Assembly: GCF_017876165.1 (NCBI RefSeq)
Contig: NZ_JAGINQ010000012.1
Span: forward strand, 147,422-211,421
Direction: 5' to 3'
From: Azospirillum soli
Lineage (GTDB): Bacteria; Pseudomonadota; Alphaproteobacteria; Azospirillales; Azospirillaceae
DNA: 64,000 nt
Shown: positions 18,021 through 27,294 of the stretch, piece by piece
Numbering within the stretch: position 1 is the stretch's first letter
Layout of the letters: each line of letters starts with the position of its first letter
The notes under the pieces: model-generated
What the model was told of the DNA's origin: nothing
Databases searched by the model: none
What the model saw: only the letters and a program-made list of their open reading frames with translations
Program-made: the position numbers and the translations under genes

Positions 18021-18778
18021 GGATCCTCCGCGCGCTGATCACCCTGGCCGTGCTTCTGGGCGTCTGGCAGGCCATCGTCCTGCTGACCGGGGTGCCGCGC
18101 TACATCCTGCCGGCGCCGCTGGCGGTGGCCGACGCGCTGCAACGGCAGGCGCCGCTGCTGATTCAGCACGGCACGACGACGCTGATCGAGATTCTGCTGG
18201 GCTTGGGGCTGGGCGTCGCGCTGGGTAGCGTCAGCGCCCTGACGCTGGCCAGCTTCCGGACGGCGCGGCGGTGGCTGATGCCGGTTCTGGTGGTCAGCCA
18301 GGCGATCCCGGTCTTCGCGCTGGCGCCGCTGCTGGTGCTTTGGCTCGGCTACGGCATGGCGTCGAAGATCGCCATGGCGACGCTGATCATCTATTTCCCC
18401 GTCACCACCGCCCTGTTCGACGGGCTGCGCCGGACGGAGGCGGGGTGGCTGGATCTGGCGCGCACCATGGGGGCGTCGCGCCGGTCGGTGCTGTGGCACA
18501 TCCGCCTGCCGGCGGCCTTGCCCGCCTTTGGGTCCGGCGTGCGCGTGGCGGCGGCGGTGGCGCCCATCGGCGCGGTGATCGGGGAGTGGGTCGGCTCCTC
18601 CTCCGGGCTTGGCTACCTGATGCTGCACGCCAACGCGCGGATGCAGATCGACCTGTTGTTCGCGGCGCTCGCCGTGCTGGGCGTCTTCGCGGTGACGCTG
18701 TACGCCGCCGTGGACGCGCTGATCCGCTGGGCGCTGCCCTGGCAACCCGATTCGCACCCCGCTCAGGAAAAGGACTGA
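18017..18778 (+). CDS. thiX: Thiamine-precursor ABC transporter permease
   Basis: A 253-aa inner-membrane permease with about six helices. The EAA loop is DLARTMGASRRSVLWHIRLP and a conserved GAVIGEWVGSSSGLGYLML follows. The start overlaps the thiZ stop by four bases. It is homologous to SsuC/ThiX permeases; the riboswitch decides between them. Confidence 0.9.
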   Translation: MRILRALITLAVLLGVWQAIVLLTGVPRYILPAPLAVADALQRQAPLLIQHGTTTLIEILLGLGLGVALGSVSALTLASFRTARRWLMPVLVVSQAIPVFALAPLLVLWLGYGMASKIAMATLIIYFPVTTALFDGLRRTEAGWLDLARTMGASRRSVLWHIRLPAALPAFGSGVRVAAAVAPIGAVIGEWVGSSSGLGYLMLHANARMQIDLLFAALAVLGVFAVTLYAAVDALIRWALPWQPDSHPAQEKD

Positions 18779-18783
18779 TTCGG

Positions 18784-19725
18784 ATGAAGCGCACTCTCGC
18801 GGTGGCGGCGCTGGCCGCCGGGCTGCTGACGGCCCTTCCGGCCGCCGCCCAGGACAAGCTGTCCGTCCTGCTGGACTGGTTCGTGAACCCGGACCACGCG
18901 CCGCTGGTGGTGGCGCAGGAAAAGGGCTTCTTCAAGGAGGCCGGGCTGGACGTGACGCTGACCGCCCCCGCCGACCCGAACGACCCGCCGAAGCTGGTCG
19001 CCGCCGGTCAGGCGGACCTCGCCATCTCCTACCAGCCCCAGTTGCAGATTCAGGTTGGCGAAGGGCTGCCGCTGGTGCGCATCGGCACGCTGGTGTCCAC
19101 GCCGCTGAACTCCGTCGTCGCGCTGCGCGACGGGCCGGTGAAGTCGGTCAAGGATCTGAAGGGCCGCAAGGTCGGCTTCTCGGTCGGCGGGTTCGAGGAC
19201 GCGCTGCTCGGCGCCATGCTGGAAAAGCACGGGCTGACGCTGAAGGACGTGGAACTGGTGAACGTCAACTTCTCGCTGTCGCCGGCCCTGTTGTCCGGTC
19301 AGGTGGACGCGGTCATCGGTGCCTTCCGGAACTTCGAGCTGAACCAACTGGACATCGAGAAGAAGCCCGGCATCGCCTTCTACCCCGAGGAGGAGGGCGT
19401 GCCCGCCTATGACGAGCTGATCGTCGTGGCGCACCAGACCAAGGCCGCCGACCCGCGCATCAAGCGTTTCCTGGAGGCGGTGGAGCGCGCCACCTTCTAC
19501 ATCCTGAACCATCCGGAGGAGGCGCACGCCGCCTTCATCAACGGCCGGCCGGAGCTGAACGACGAGCTGAACCGCCGCGCCTGGGCGGCCACCCTGCCCC
19601 GATTCTCGCACAGCCCGGCGGCGCTGGACACCGTCCGCTATGCCCGCTTCGCCGAGTTCCTGAAGGCGCGCGGGCTGATCCAGAAGGTCGAACCGGTCGA
19701 GCGCTACGCCGTGGTGGTGAAGTAA
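18784..19725 (+). CDS. thiY: Thiamine-precursor substrate-binding protein, NMT1 family
   Basis: A 313-aa periplasmic protein with a signal peptide (LAVAALAAGLLTALPAAAQ). The family motifs are LDWFVNPDHAPLVVAQEKGFFKEAGLDV and DLAISYQPQLQIQVGEGLPLV. NMT1-type fold, related to the yeast pyrimidine synthase and to ThiY, which binds formylaminopyrimidine. ATG 18784 is five bases after the thiX stop. A hairpin at 19754-19776 follows the gene. Confidence 0.92.
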   Translation: MKRTLAVAALAAGLLTALPAAAQDKLSVLLDWFVNPDHAPLVVAQEKGFFKEAGLDVTLTAPADPNDPPKLVAAGQADLAISYQPQLQIQVGEGLPLVRIGTLVSTPLNSVVALRDGPVKSVKDLKGRKVGFSVGGFEDALLGAMLEKHGLTLKDVELVNVNFSLSPALLSGQVDAVIGAFRNFELNQLDIEKKPGIAFYPEEEGVPAYDELIVVAHQTKAADPRIKRFLEAVERATFYILNHPEEAHAAFINGRPELNDELNRRAWAATLPRFSHSPAALDTVRYARFAEFLKARGLIQKVEPVERYAVVVK

Positions 19726-19753
19726 AGACCCTCCGTTGCCATTTGACCCCGTC

Positions 19754-19776
19754 GGGCGTTACCTATGGTGACGCCC
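19754..19776 (+). terminator. Hairpin after thiY
   Basis: GGGCGTTACC (19754-19763), TAT loop, GGTGACGCCC (19767-19776): ten-base arms with one T-G pair. There is no T-run, so termination would need help; it may instead protect the thi mRNA end. Confidence 0.4.
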
Positions 19777-19806
19777 GCTCCGGGGCCGATTACTGCGAGC
19801 GAACCC

Positions 19807-20631
19807 ATGCCGATCAAGACCATTCTGCTGCATATGGCCAACGACGACCGGCACTCCGCCCGGCTAGAGGTCGCCGTTGGCCTCGCCCAGCGCTTTGGCG
19901 CCTATGTGGAGGTGCTGTACGTCGCCACCCCGGTGTCGATGCCGGCGGCGGTGACCGGGCGCGGCGCCTCCTACGGCTACATCGCCGAGGCGACGGCCAT
20001 CGCGCACGAGAAGGCGACCCAGGTGGAGCACGAGGTTCGGCAGGCGCTGAAGGACTGTTCCTATTCCTGGTCGGTGGTCGAGGGCGACCATGTGGAGCTG
20101 CTGGCGAAGCGCGCCACCTACGCCGACCTCGCCATCGTCACGCAGAGCCACGGCGGCACCGAGAGCGAGCGGGTGCTGCTGCACGTGCCCGACCAGCTGC
20201 CGCTGGAAACGCCCTGCCCCACGCTGGTGCTGCCGCACGACTTCCCGGCGGACGGCTCCATCGGGCGGCATGCGGTGATCGCCTGGAAGAATACGCGGGA
20301 GGCCGGGCGCGCCGTCCGCAACGCGCTGCCCTTCCTGAAGGCGGCGGAGAAGGTTACCGTGCTGACCATCGACGCGCCGGGCCACACGCTGGACAGCGGG
20401 CGCGACCTGATGATCTGGCTGGAACGCCACGGCGTGCGCAGCCATCATCAGGCCAACATCCATCAGGGCAACGACGTGGGCGAGGTGATCCTGAGCTGCG
20501 CCCGCGATTCGGCGGCCGACCTGCTGGTCATGGGCGCCTACGGCCATTCCCGTCTCCGCGAATTGGTGCTGGGCGGCGCCACGCGGACCGTGCTGACCCA
20601 CCTCAACATGCCCGCGCTGATGTCGCACTGA
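19807..20631 (+). CDS. Universal stress protein, two UspA domains
   Basis: A 274-aa protein of the UspA superfamily. The C-terminal domain retains the ATP-type motif G-x2-G-x9-G-(S/T) in MGAYGHSRLRELVLGGATRTVL. The N-terminal domain (IKTILLHMANDDRHSARLEVAV) lacks it. Tandem-domain USPs of this length are common in Alphaproteobacteria. ATG 19807 was preferred to the frame start at 19765 because homologues begin with MPIKTIL-like sequence. Confidence 0.88.
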   Translation: MPIKTILLHMANDDRHSARLEVAVGLAQRFGAYVEVLYVATPVSMPAAVTGRGASYGYIAEATAIAHEKATQVEHEVRQALKDCSYSWSVVEGDHVELLAKRATYADLAIVTQSHGGTESERVLLHVPDQLPLETPCPTLVLPHDFPADGSIGRHAVIAWKNTREAGRAVRNALPFLKAAEKVTVLTIDAPGHTLDSGRDLMIWLERHGVRSHHQANIHQGNDVGEVILSCARDSAADLLVMGAYGHSRLRELVLGGATRTVLTHLNMPALMSH

Positions 20632-20762
20632 ACCGGTCAGGGCGCCGCCTTCGTCAGGTGACGGGCGGCGTCGGCGCATCGGTCGCGCAGGAAATGCTGG
20701 GGCGGGGTGAGCGCCGACACAGTGGATTGAACCAGACCTGTGCCGGCGCCGAGCGCCCCCCG

Positions 20763-21803
20763 TCAGCCGGCCTTGGCGGTGGCAGAGGCCTGCCAGAGGT
20801 TGATGCCGCCTTCCACCGCGTGGGTGTCGATGGCAGCCAGCTCCTCCGGCGAGAAGGCGGTGTTCTTTAGCGCGTCGAGCGAGTTGTCCAACTGCTCCAC
20901 ATTGCGGGCACCGATCAGGGCGGAGGTGATGCGCGGGTCGCGCAGAACCCAGGCAATGGCCATCTGCGCCAGCGTCTGCCCCCGCGCCTGCGCGATGGCG
21001 TCCAGCGCGCGGACGCGCTCCAGATTCTCCGCCGACAGGAAATGCGCGCGCAGGGTTCCGCCCTTGGCGGCGCGGGCGTCGTTCGGTTGGCCGCTCAGGT
21101 ATTTGGAGGTCAGCAGGCCCTGGGCCAGTGGCGAGAAGGCGATGCAGCCGATGCCCAGATCCTCCAACGTGTCGAGCAGACCGCCTTCGATCCAGCGGTT
21201 CAGCATGGAGTAGGAGGGCTGGTGGATCAGGCAGGGCGTGCCGAGGCCCTTCAGGATCGCCGCCGCCCGCCGCGTCTCCTCGGCGGAGTAGGAGGAAATG
21301 CCGACGTAGAGCGCCTTGCCCTGGCGCACGGCGTGGTTCAGCGCGCCCATGGTCTCCTCCAGCGGCGTGCGCGGATCGACCCGGTGCGAATAGAAAATGT
21401 CCACATAGTCGAGCCCCATGCGCTTGAGGCTCTGGTCCAGGCTGGCGGTCAGGTACTTGCGCGACCCCCAACTGCCATAGGGGCCGGGCCACATGTCGTA
21501 GCCGGCCTTGGTCGAAACGACGATCTCATCCCGGTAGGGGCGGAAGTCGGTCGCCAGGATGCGGCCGAAATTCTCCTCCGCCGAGCCCGGCGGCGGGCCG
21601 TAGTTGTTGGCGAGGTCGAAATGCGTCACGCCCCGGTCGAAGGCGCGGCGCAGCACGGCGCGCCCGGTTTCGAACACGTCCGTCCCGCCGAAATTCTGCC
21701 ACAGCCCGAGCGAGATCGCCGGAAGGTCGAGCCCGCTCCGCCCGCTGCGGCGGAAGGCGGCCTGTTCGTAACGGGCGGGAGCGGCGATGTAGGGTGACGT
21801 CAT
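20763..21803 (-). CDS. Aldo/keto reductase, YghZ/MgrA (glyceraldehyde-3-phosphate reductase) type
   Basis: A 346-aa NADPH-dependent aldo/keto reductase of the AKR14-like branch. It has THFDLANNYGPPPGSAEENFGRIL with the catalytic D and Y. Further motifs are VSTKAGYDMWPGPYGSWGSRKYL, YVDIFYSHRVDPRTPLEETM, and a C-terminal cofactor segment SALIGARNVEQLDNSLDAL. E. coli YghZ reduces L-glyceraldehyde 3-phosphate and methylglyoxal, so a detoxification role is plausible. It is convergent with the universal stress gene. Confidence 0.9.
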   Translation of the reverse strand: MTSPYIAAPARYEQAAFRRSGRSGLDLPAISLGLWQNFGGTDVFETGRAVLRRAFDRGVTHFDLANNYGPPPGSAEENFGRILATDFRPYRDEIVVSTKAGYDMWPGPYGSWGSRKYLTASLDQSLKRMGLDYVDIFYSHRVDPRTPLEETMGALNHAVRQGKALYVGISSYSAEETRRAAAILKGLGTPCLIHQPSYSMLNRWIEGGLLDTLEDLGIGCIAFSPLAQGLLTSKYLSGQPNDARAAKGGTLRAHFLSAENLERVRALDAIAQARGQTLAQMAIAWVLRDPRITSALIGARNVEQLDNSLDALKNTAFSPEELAAIDTHAVEGGINLWQASATAKAG

Positions 21804-22324
21804 GATCGAAATCCCGAATGAAAAGAAACGGATGACAACGACAGATGGGAGCGGCGGGAAGTTTCTGCCGGCCCAATCGTTCGTGCTATTATAATTGAGG
21901 CGGCTTCGGCGCCAATGCTGCCATTGATCGGCTTGATCGCCAAGGCAGTGTGGGAGCGCCGCTCATCGCCCGGTCTCCCGTCGTTGCCGCTGGCCGTTTC
22001 GTGCAGATGCTCATAGTCTATTAAATCTATATGCTAAGCATACGTTAAACCGTACCGTCCGCGCGAAAACTGTATTTTGAGCGGCGCTCGCCCGTGCAGG
22101 CGCATTCCAGATGACGATGGCGAGGTGAAAGCAGCTTCGTTTGCGGTACGCTGCAATTGGCGTCGGGCTGCAACATGGGAGCCTTCACGGCCGGGCGCGG
22201 CACGCCGTATGGTCTCGCCAGGGCTCCGGTGGTCAAGGCAAGCAGACTTGGGCGGACCTCCGGGGCCTGCGCGAGGTGATGACGCTGTTCAACCCTGCAC
22301 CCGTGACATGATGCGGAGGTGTGC
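21804..22324. other. Intergenic region between two divergent aldo/keto reductase genes
   Basis: These 520 bp hold no gene I can support. Features are a TATAAT on each strand around 21888-21895 (ATTATAAT), fitting a promoter for the minus-strand reductase. An AT-rich patch near 22015-22045 contains the palindrome TATGCT-A-AGCATA (22030-22042), a candidate operator. The two reductases may share a regulator that is not encoded here. Confidence 0.45.
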
Positions 22325-23164
22325 ATGAGCGTTCCGACGACCGCCCTTCCCGCCGGCGAGGCCATCTCCATCCTGGGCCAAGGCACATGGTACATGGGCG
22401 AGGATGACCGCGAGCGGGCGCGGGAGTCCGATGCGCTGCGCCTCGGCCTCGACCTCGGCATGACGCTGATCGACACGGCGGAAATGTACGCCGACGGCGG
22501 AGCCGAAGAGGTCGTCGCAGACGCCATCGAGGGACGCCGGGACGAGGTGTTCCTGGTCAGCAAGGTGTTGCCCTCCAACGCCTCGCGCCAGGGAACCATT
22601 GAGGCGTGCGAGCGCAGCCTCCGCCGCATGCGCACGGACCGGATCGACCTCTACCTGCTGCACTGGCGTGGTTCGCACCCTTTTGCCGAGACGGTGGAAG
22701 GGTTCGAGGCGCTGATGCGCGACGGCAAGATCCGCCATTGGGGCGTCAGCAATCTCGATCTGGCGGCCATGAAGGACCTCATGAAGGTGCCGGGCGGCGG
22801 GGCGGTGCAGGCCAACCAACTGCTCTACAACCTGACGCGCAGGGGCATCGAGTTCGCGTTTAAGCCATGGTGCCTTCGCCAGGGCATTCCGATCATGGCC
22901 TATTCGCCCATCGAGCGGGGGCGCATGCTGCGCGATGCCCGCCTGCGCGCCGTGGCGGAACGGCATGGGGCGACGCCCGCCCAGGTGGCGTTGGCATGGC
23001 TGCTGCGGCAGAAGGGAGTCATCGCCATTCCCAAGGCGTCCAACCCGGCGCATGTGCGGGAGAACCGCGCGGCGTTGGATCTGCGTCTCGACGAGCATGA
23101 TCTCGCCACCCTCGACAGCGCCTTCCCGCCGCCGCGCATGCCACGGCCGCTGGAGATGCTGTAG
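22325..23164 (+). CDS. Aldo/keto reductase
   Basis: A 279-aa AKR-superfamily oxidoreductase of the short YtbE/2,5-diketogluconate-reductase-like group. The catalytic region LIDTAEMYADGGAEEVVADAI supplies D and Y, the lysine is in VFLVSKVLP, and the histidine in LYLLHWRGSHPF. The cofactor loop is IAIPKASNPAHVRENRAAL. ATG 22325 has GGAGG six bases upstream, better than the GTG at 22319. Substrate unknown. Confidence 0.9.
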   Translation: MSVPTTALPAGEAISILGQGTWYMGEDDRERARESDALRLGLDLGMTLIDTAEMYADGGAEEVVADAIEGRRDEVFLVSKVLPSNASRQGTIEACERSLRRMRTDRIDLYLLHWRGSHPFAETVEGFEALMRDGKIRHWGVSNLDLAAMKDLMKVPGGGAVQANQLLYNLTRRGIEFAFKPWCLRQGIPIMAYSPIERGRMLRDARLRAVAERHGATPAQVALAWLLRQKGVIAIPKASNPAHVRENRAALDLRLDEHDLATLDSAFPPPRMPRPLEML

Positions 23165-23284
23165 GCATGCCGGCCCTGGCCAGTATGGTTATGGCCGGTG
23201 AGATCATGGCCGGTGGGGTATCGTCGCGGGCGGAATTCGGGTAACGATGGCAGACCCGCCGCACACGCCCTGACCGGAATGACC

Positions 23285-25381
23285 ATGCCCGACAGCTCCG
23301 CGATCAGCCTTCACGCCTCGGCCTGCCCGCACGATTGCCCGTCCACCTGCGCGCTGGAGGTGGAGGTCGTCGGCAGCGCCCGTATCGGCCGGATCCGGGG
23401 ATCGGCGGACAACAGCTACACGGCCGGCGTGATCTGCGCGAAGGTCGCCCGCTATGCCGAGCGCGTCCACCATCCGGACCGGCTGACCCGGCCGTTGCGC
23501 CGCACCGGTCCGAAGGGCTCCGGCCAGTTCGAGCCGATCTCCTGGGACGACGCGCTGGACATTGTGGCCGAGCGCTTCCTGGAGGCGGAGCGGCGGTTCG
23601 GGACCGAGACGGTGTGGCCCTACCAGTACGCCGGCACCATGGGGCTCGTGCAGCGCGACGGCATCAACCGGCTGCGCCACGCCAAGCGCTGGTCGGGCTT
23701 CTTCTCGTCCATCTGCACCAACCCGGCCTGGGCTGGCTGGCTGGCCGGCGCCGGGCGGCTGGCCGGGGCCGACCCGCGCGAGATGGCGAAGTCGGACCTC
23801 GTGATCATCTGGGGCACCAACCCGGTCTCCACACAGGTCAACGTGATGACCCACGCCGTGCGCGCCCGCAAGGAGCGCGGGGCCAAGATCGCCGTGGTGG
23901 ACGTCTATCGCACACCGACCATGGAGCAGGCGGATATCCCGCTGCTGATCCGGCCGGGCACGGACGGGGCGCTGGCCTGCGCGGTGATGCATGTGCTGTT
24001 TCGCGACGGTCTGGCCGACCGCGCCTACCTCGCCAGCTACGGCGACGACCCGGCTGCGCTGGAGGCTCACCTCGCCGAGCGGACGCCGGAATGGGCGGAG
24101 GCGATCACCGGCCTGCCGGCAAGCGAGATCGAGGAGTTCGCCCGGCTGGTCGGTCGGACGAAACGCTCCTTCTTCCGGCTCGGTTACGGATTCAGCCGCT
24201 CGCGCAACGGGGCGGCGAACATGCACGCGGCCTCCTGCATCCCGGTGGTCTCCGGCGCGTGGCAGGTGGAGGGCGGCGGGGCGTTCCACACCAACGGCGC
24301 CATCTTTCATTGGGACAAGACGCTGATCGAGGGGCTGGATCTGCGCGATCCCACCGTGCGCATGCTGGACCAATCGCGTATCGGCCCGATTCTGGAGGGT
24401 GATGCGGATGCGCTGGCCGGTGGGCCGCCGGTAACCGCCATGCTGATCCAGAACACCAACCCGGTCACCGTGGCGCCCGACCAGACCCGCGTGCGCCGGG
24501 GCTTCGCCCGCGACGACCTGTTCGTCTGCGTGCACGAGCAGTTCATGACCGAGACGGTGCGCATGGCCGACATCGTGCTACCCGCCACCATGTTCCTGGA
24601 GCATGACGACCTCTATCAGGCGGGCGGCAACCAGCACATCCTGCTCGGCCCGGCGCTGATCGATCCGCCCGGCGAGTGCCGCCCCAACCATTTCGTCATC
24701 GGCGCGCTCGCCAAACGGTTGGGTGTAGACGACCATCCCGGCTTCAACATGACCGCGCGGGAACTGATCGACGCAACCCTGCAACGCTCCGGCTGGGGCA
24801 CGCTGGAGGAATTGGAGGCGGCGCGGTTCCGCGACGTGCAGCCGGATTTCGAGACCGCGCATTACGTGAAGGGCTTCGGTTGGCCGGACGGGAAGTTCCG
24901 TCTGAAGCCGGAATGGCCGAAGGTGCCCTACCCCGCTCCCTCGACCTTCGGCCCGGTCGAGGCCATGCCCGGCCTGCCCGACCATTGGACGGTGATCGAG
25001 GAAGCGGACGACGAGCATCCCTTCCGTCTGGTCACGGCACCCGCCCGCAACTTCCTGAACACCAGCTTCACGGAGACGCCGACCTCCCGCACGCGGGAAA
25101 GCCGGCCTTCGCTGCTGATCCACCCGGACGACGCGGCGGCGCTGGGCATCGCCGAGGGCGACCGGGTGGAGGTGGCGAACGGGCGCGGTTCGGTCTTCCT
25201 GCACGCGCGCCGGTTCGACGGCGTGCGGCGCGGGGTGGTGATCGCCGAATCCGTCTGGCCGAACGCGGCCCACGACGGCGGCCGCGGCATTAACACGCTG
25301 ACCGGCGCGGACGCGGTCGCCCCGTTCGGAGGCGCCGCGTTCCACGACAACCGCGTGCGGGTTTGTAAGTCCGCTCAGTGA
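23285..25381 (+). CDS. Molybdopterin-dependent oxidoreductase with N-terminal 4Fe-4S cluster
   Basis: About 698 aa, in the DMSO-reductase superfamily. The N-terminal 4Fe-4S motif is ACPHDCPSTCALEV, with the fourth cysteine in GVICAKV. The MopB core runs through WPYQYAGTMGL, and the C-terminal molydopterin-binding domain contains FLNTSFTETPTSRTRE and GDRVEVANGRG. It has no Tat signal, so it is cytosolic. Close ATGs at 23279 and 23285 are both possible. Substrate unknown. The 3' end overlaps the convergent TauD-like gene by seven bases. Confidence 0.88.
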   Translation: MPDSSAISLHASACPHDCPSTCALEVEVVGSARIGRIRGSADNSYTAGVICAKVARYAERVHHPDRLTRPLRRTGPKGSGQFEPISWDDALDIVAERFLEAERRFGTETVWPYQYAGTMGLVQRDGINRLRHAKRWSGFFSSICTNPAWAGWLAGAGRLAGADPREMAKSDLVIIWGTNPVSTQVNVMTHAVRARKERGAKIAVVDVYRTPTMEQADIPLLIRPGTDGALACAVMHVLFRDGLADRAYLASYGDDPAALEAHLAERTPEWAEAITGLPASEIEEFARLVGRTKRSFFRLGYGFSRSRNGAANMHAASCIPVVSGAWQVEGGGAFHTNGAIFHWDKTLIEGLDLRDPTVRMLDQSRIGPILEGDADALAGGPPVTAMLIQNTNPVTVAPDQTRVRRGFARDDLFVCVHEQFMTETVRMADIVLPATMFLEHDDLYQAGGNQHILLGPALIDPPGECRPNHFVIGALAKRLGVDDHPGFNMTARELIDATLQRSGWGTLEELEAARFRDVQPDFETAHYVKGFGWPDGKFRLKPEWPKVPYPAPSTFGPVEAMPGLPDHWTVIEEADDEHPFRLVTAPARNFLNTSFTETPTSRTRESRPSLLIHPDDAAALGIAEGDRVEVANGRGSVFLHARRFDGVRRGVVIAESVWPNAAHDGGRGINTLTGADAVAPFGGAAFHDNRVRVCKSAQ

Positions 25382-26223
25382 AGCGGCCCGCCGTCCAGGG
25401 TAATGCGGTGCAGGACCCGGCGGTGACCGGCGTAGTTGTTCAGCGCCAAGTGCCAAGTGGAGCGGTTGTCCCAATAGGCCAGCGTGCCGGGTTGCCATTG
25501 CAGGCGGGCGATGAACTCCGGCCGGACCGCCTGGGCGTAGAGATAGTCCAACAGCGGCTTGGACTCCGCCTCGGTCCAACCGTCGAAGCGCAGGGTGAAG
25601 TTCGGGTTGACGTAGAGCGCCTTGCGGCCGTTTTCCGGGTGGGTGATGACCACCGGGTGCAGGGCGTCTTGGGTGGCGAGGTCTGGGTTCAGCAGGCGGC
25701 CCTTCAGGTCGGGGTCGGTCACCGCCTTACTGGTGTAGCCGAAGACGTGGCGGCTGGAGTGGATGGCCTTCAGCCCCTCCAGCGTCGCCTTCAGCCCGTC
25801 GGACAGGGAATCATAGACCGCGTACATGCTGGAGAACAGCGTGTCGCCGCCGACCGGGGGCAGTTCGCGGGCGTACAGCAGCGAGCCCTTGGCCGGCAGC
25901 TGGTCGTAGCTGTGGTCGGTGTGCCAGAGCCCGCCGATGTTGATCGTCTGCTCCGGCTCCTTGCGGACCTCGGCGATTTCCGGATAGCCGTCCACCGGCT
26001 TGAAGAAGCGGTTGACGTTGATCTCCCCCAGCTGGCGGGCCAGCGCGATGTGCTGTTCCGGCGTCAGGTTTTGCCCCCGGAAGACCAGAAGCCCGAAGTC
26101 CGCGACGGCGCGGTTCAGCTCCTCGACCAGCGGAGAGGACAGCGGCTTGGACAGATCGACGCCGGCGATCTCCGCACCGGTGAAAGGCGAAATCCGCGTC
26201 AGGTCGAATTGCGAATAGCTCAT
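25375..26223 (-). CDS. TauD/TfdA family Fe(II)/2-oxoglutarate dioxygenase
   Basis: A 282-aa non-haem iron dioxygenase. The iron ligands are visible as WHTDHSYDQLP (HxD) and the distal histidine near NNYAGHRRVLHRITL, whose arginines bind 2-oxoglutarate. Further motifs are FGLLVFRGQNLTPEQHIAL and GGDTLFSSMYAVYDSL. It is the last gene of a minus-strand permease-ATPase-binding-protein set, matching the tauABCD layout. Taurine or another sulfonate is the likely substrate, but related enzymes also hydroxylate aryl ethers or carnitine-like compounds. Confidence 0.9.
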   Translation of the reverse strand: MSYSQFDLTRISPFTGAEIAGVDLSKPLSSPLVEELNRAVADFGLLVFRGQNLTPEQHIALARQLGEINVNRFFKPVDGYPEIAEVRKEPEQTINIGGLWHTDHSYDQLPAKGSLLYARELPPVGGDTLFSSMYAVYDSLSDGLKATLEGLKAIHSSRHVFGYTSKAVTDPDLKGRLLNPDLATQDALHPVVITHPENGRKALYVNPNFTLRFDGWTEAESKPLLDYLYAQAVRPEFIARLQWQPGTLAYWDNRSTWHLALNNYAGHRRVLHRITLDGGPLH

Positions 26224-26240
26224 AATGCTTGTTCCTCAGG

Positions 26241-27257
26241 TCAGGCGCCGGCGACGACGTCCAAGAAAAGGGAGGGGTCGAAATACTGGTCGGCGTGCAG
26301 CGGGTCCTTGAAGGCGCCGACCTGCACGTTGAAATCGGTGACGCGGTCGAGCTGCCGGGCAACGCTGCCGTCCTTGATCCGCGCCGCCCACTCGGCGGCG
26401 GTGTACCAAGCGGCCAGCTTGTACTGGCGATGCAGTTCCTCGACCGGGAAGTCGGGCCACTTATCCTTCAGGCCGGCGATGGCCTCGTCCGGCTTGGTCG
26501 CCAGCAGGTCGTTGGCGGCAATCCAGGCGCGGATGAAGCGCTTCAGGACGTCCTTGTTGCCGGCGTAAAAGTCGTTGCGCGCCGACCAGCCGTTCAGGAT
26601 CGAGGAATCGGCCACCTGAGCGCCATCGATCAGCTTGATTGAGGCCGGGGCCCCCTTGCCGATCACCGTGTCGAACGGCGCCCAGGTCGCCACCGCCGGA
26701 ACCGCGCCCGACACGAAGGAGGTGACGGCGTTCGCCATCGGCTGGTGCACGATGTCCGCGTCGGTGACGGAGTTCAGCCCGGCCGCATCGAACGCCCGGT
26801 GCAGGAAGAAATGGGCGGTGGTGCCGCGCGTGGTCGCGATCTTGCGGCCCTTCAGGTCGGTCACTGACTTAATGCCGGCCTCCGGATTCACCCAGATCTG
26901 GGCGGTGGCGATCTCTACCGCATTGATCAGAAAGGCCTTGCCCTGCCCGCGCGCCGGGAAGTTGGAGATGACCGCACCCGTGGTCACCAGATCCAGGCTG
27001 CCGCCGACGAGCGCCTGATAGGCCTCCAGCCCGCTGACGAACTGAATGGTCTCGACCTCCAGATTCTGCGCCTTGAAGGCGCTGATCCGTTCCGCCACCC
27101 AGAGGTGGGAGTCGGAGGCGAGGCCGTGCAGATAGCCGATGCGCAGCTTGGCGGTCGGGCCGGCCGGTGCGGCGAACACGGTCGGCGCCACAGACAGGCC
27201 ACCGGCGGCGAGCACTGTGACGGCGGCGGATTTCAGGAAATGCCTGCGTTGAATCAT
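26241..27257 (-). CDS. Sulfonate/nitrate-type ABC substrate-binding protein
   Basis: A 338-aa periplasmic binding protein (SsuA/TauA/NMT1 fold). The leader QRRHFLKSAAVTVLAAGGLS has a twin-arginine flavour (RR-x-F-L-K), so Tat export is likely. Family motifs are LRIGYLHGLASDSHLWVAERI and GLEAYQALVGGSLDLVTTG. The ligand is probably an organosulfonate, judged from the neighbouring TauD-like oxygenase; this is inference. Confidence 0.88.
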   Translation of the reverse strand: MIQRRHFLKSAAVTVLAAGGLSVAPTVFAAPAGPTAKLRIGYLHGLASDSHLWVAERISAFKAQNLEVETIQFVSGLEAYQALVGGSLDLVTTGAVISNFPARGQGKAFLINAVEIATAQIWVNPEAGIKSVTDLKGRKIATTRGTTAHFFLHRAFDAAGLNSVTDADIVHQPMANAVTSFVSGAVPAVATWAPFDTVIGKGAPASIKLIDGAQVADSSILNGWSARNDFYAGNKDVLKRFIRAWIAANDLLATKPDEAIAGLKDKWPDFPVEELHRQYKLAAWYTAAEWAARIKDGSVARQLDRVTDFNVQVGAFKDPLHADQYFDPSLFLDVVAGA

Positions 27258-27294
27258 GGTGAGGGTCCGTCCATTCGGGGCGGTGGGAGGGGGA

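Noticed and set aside
22045..22635. 196-aa minus-strand frame before the second aldo/keto reductase
   Set aside because: It overlaps the reductase gene and is arginine/serine-rich with no ribosome site; a shadow frame in GC-rich DNA.
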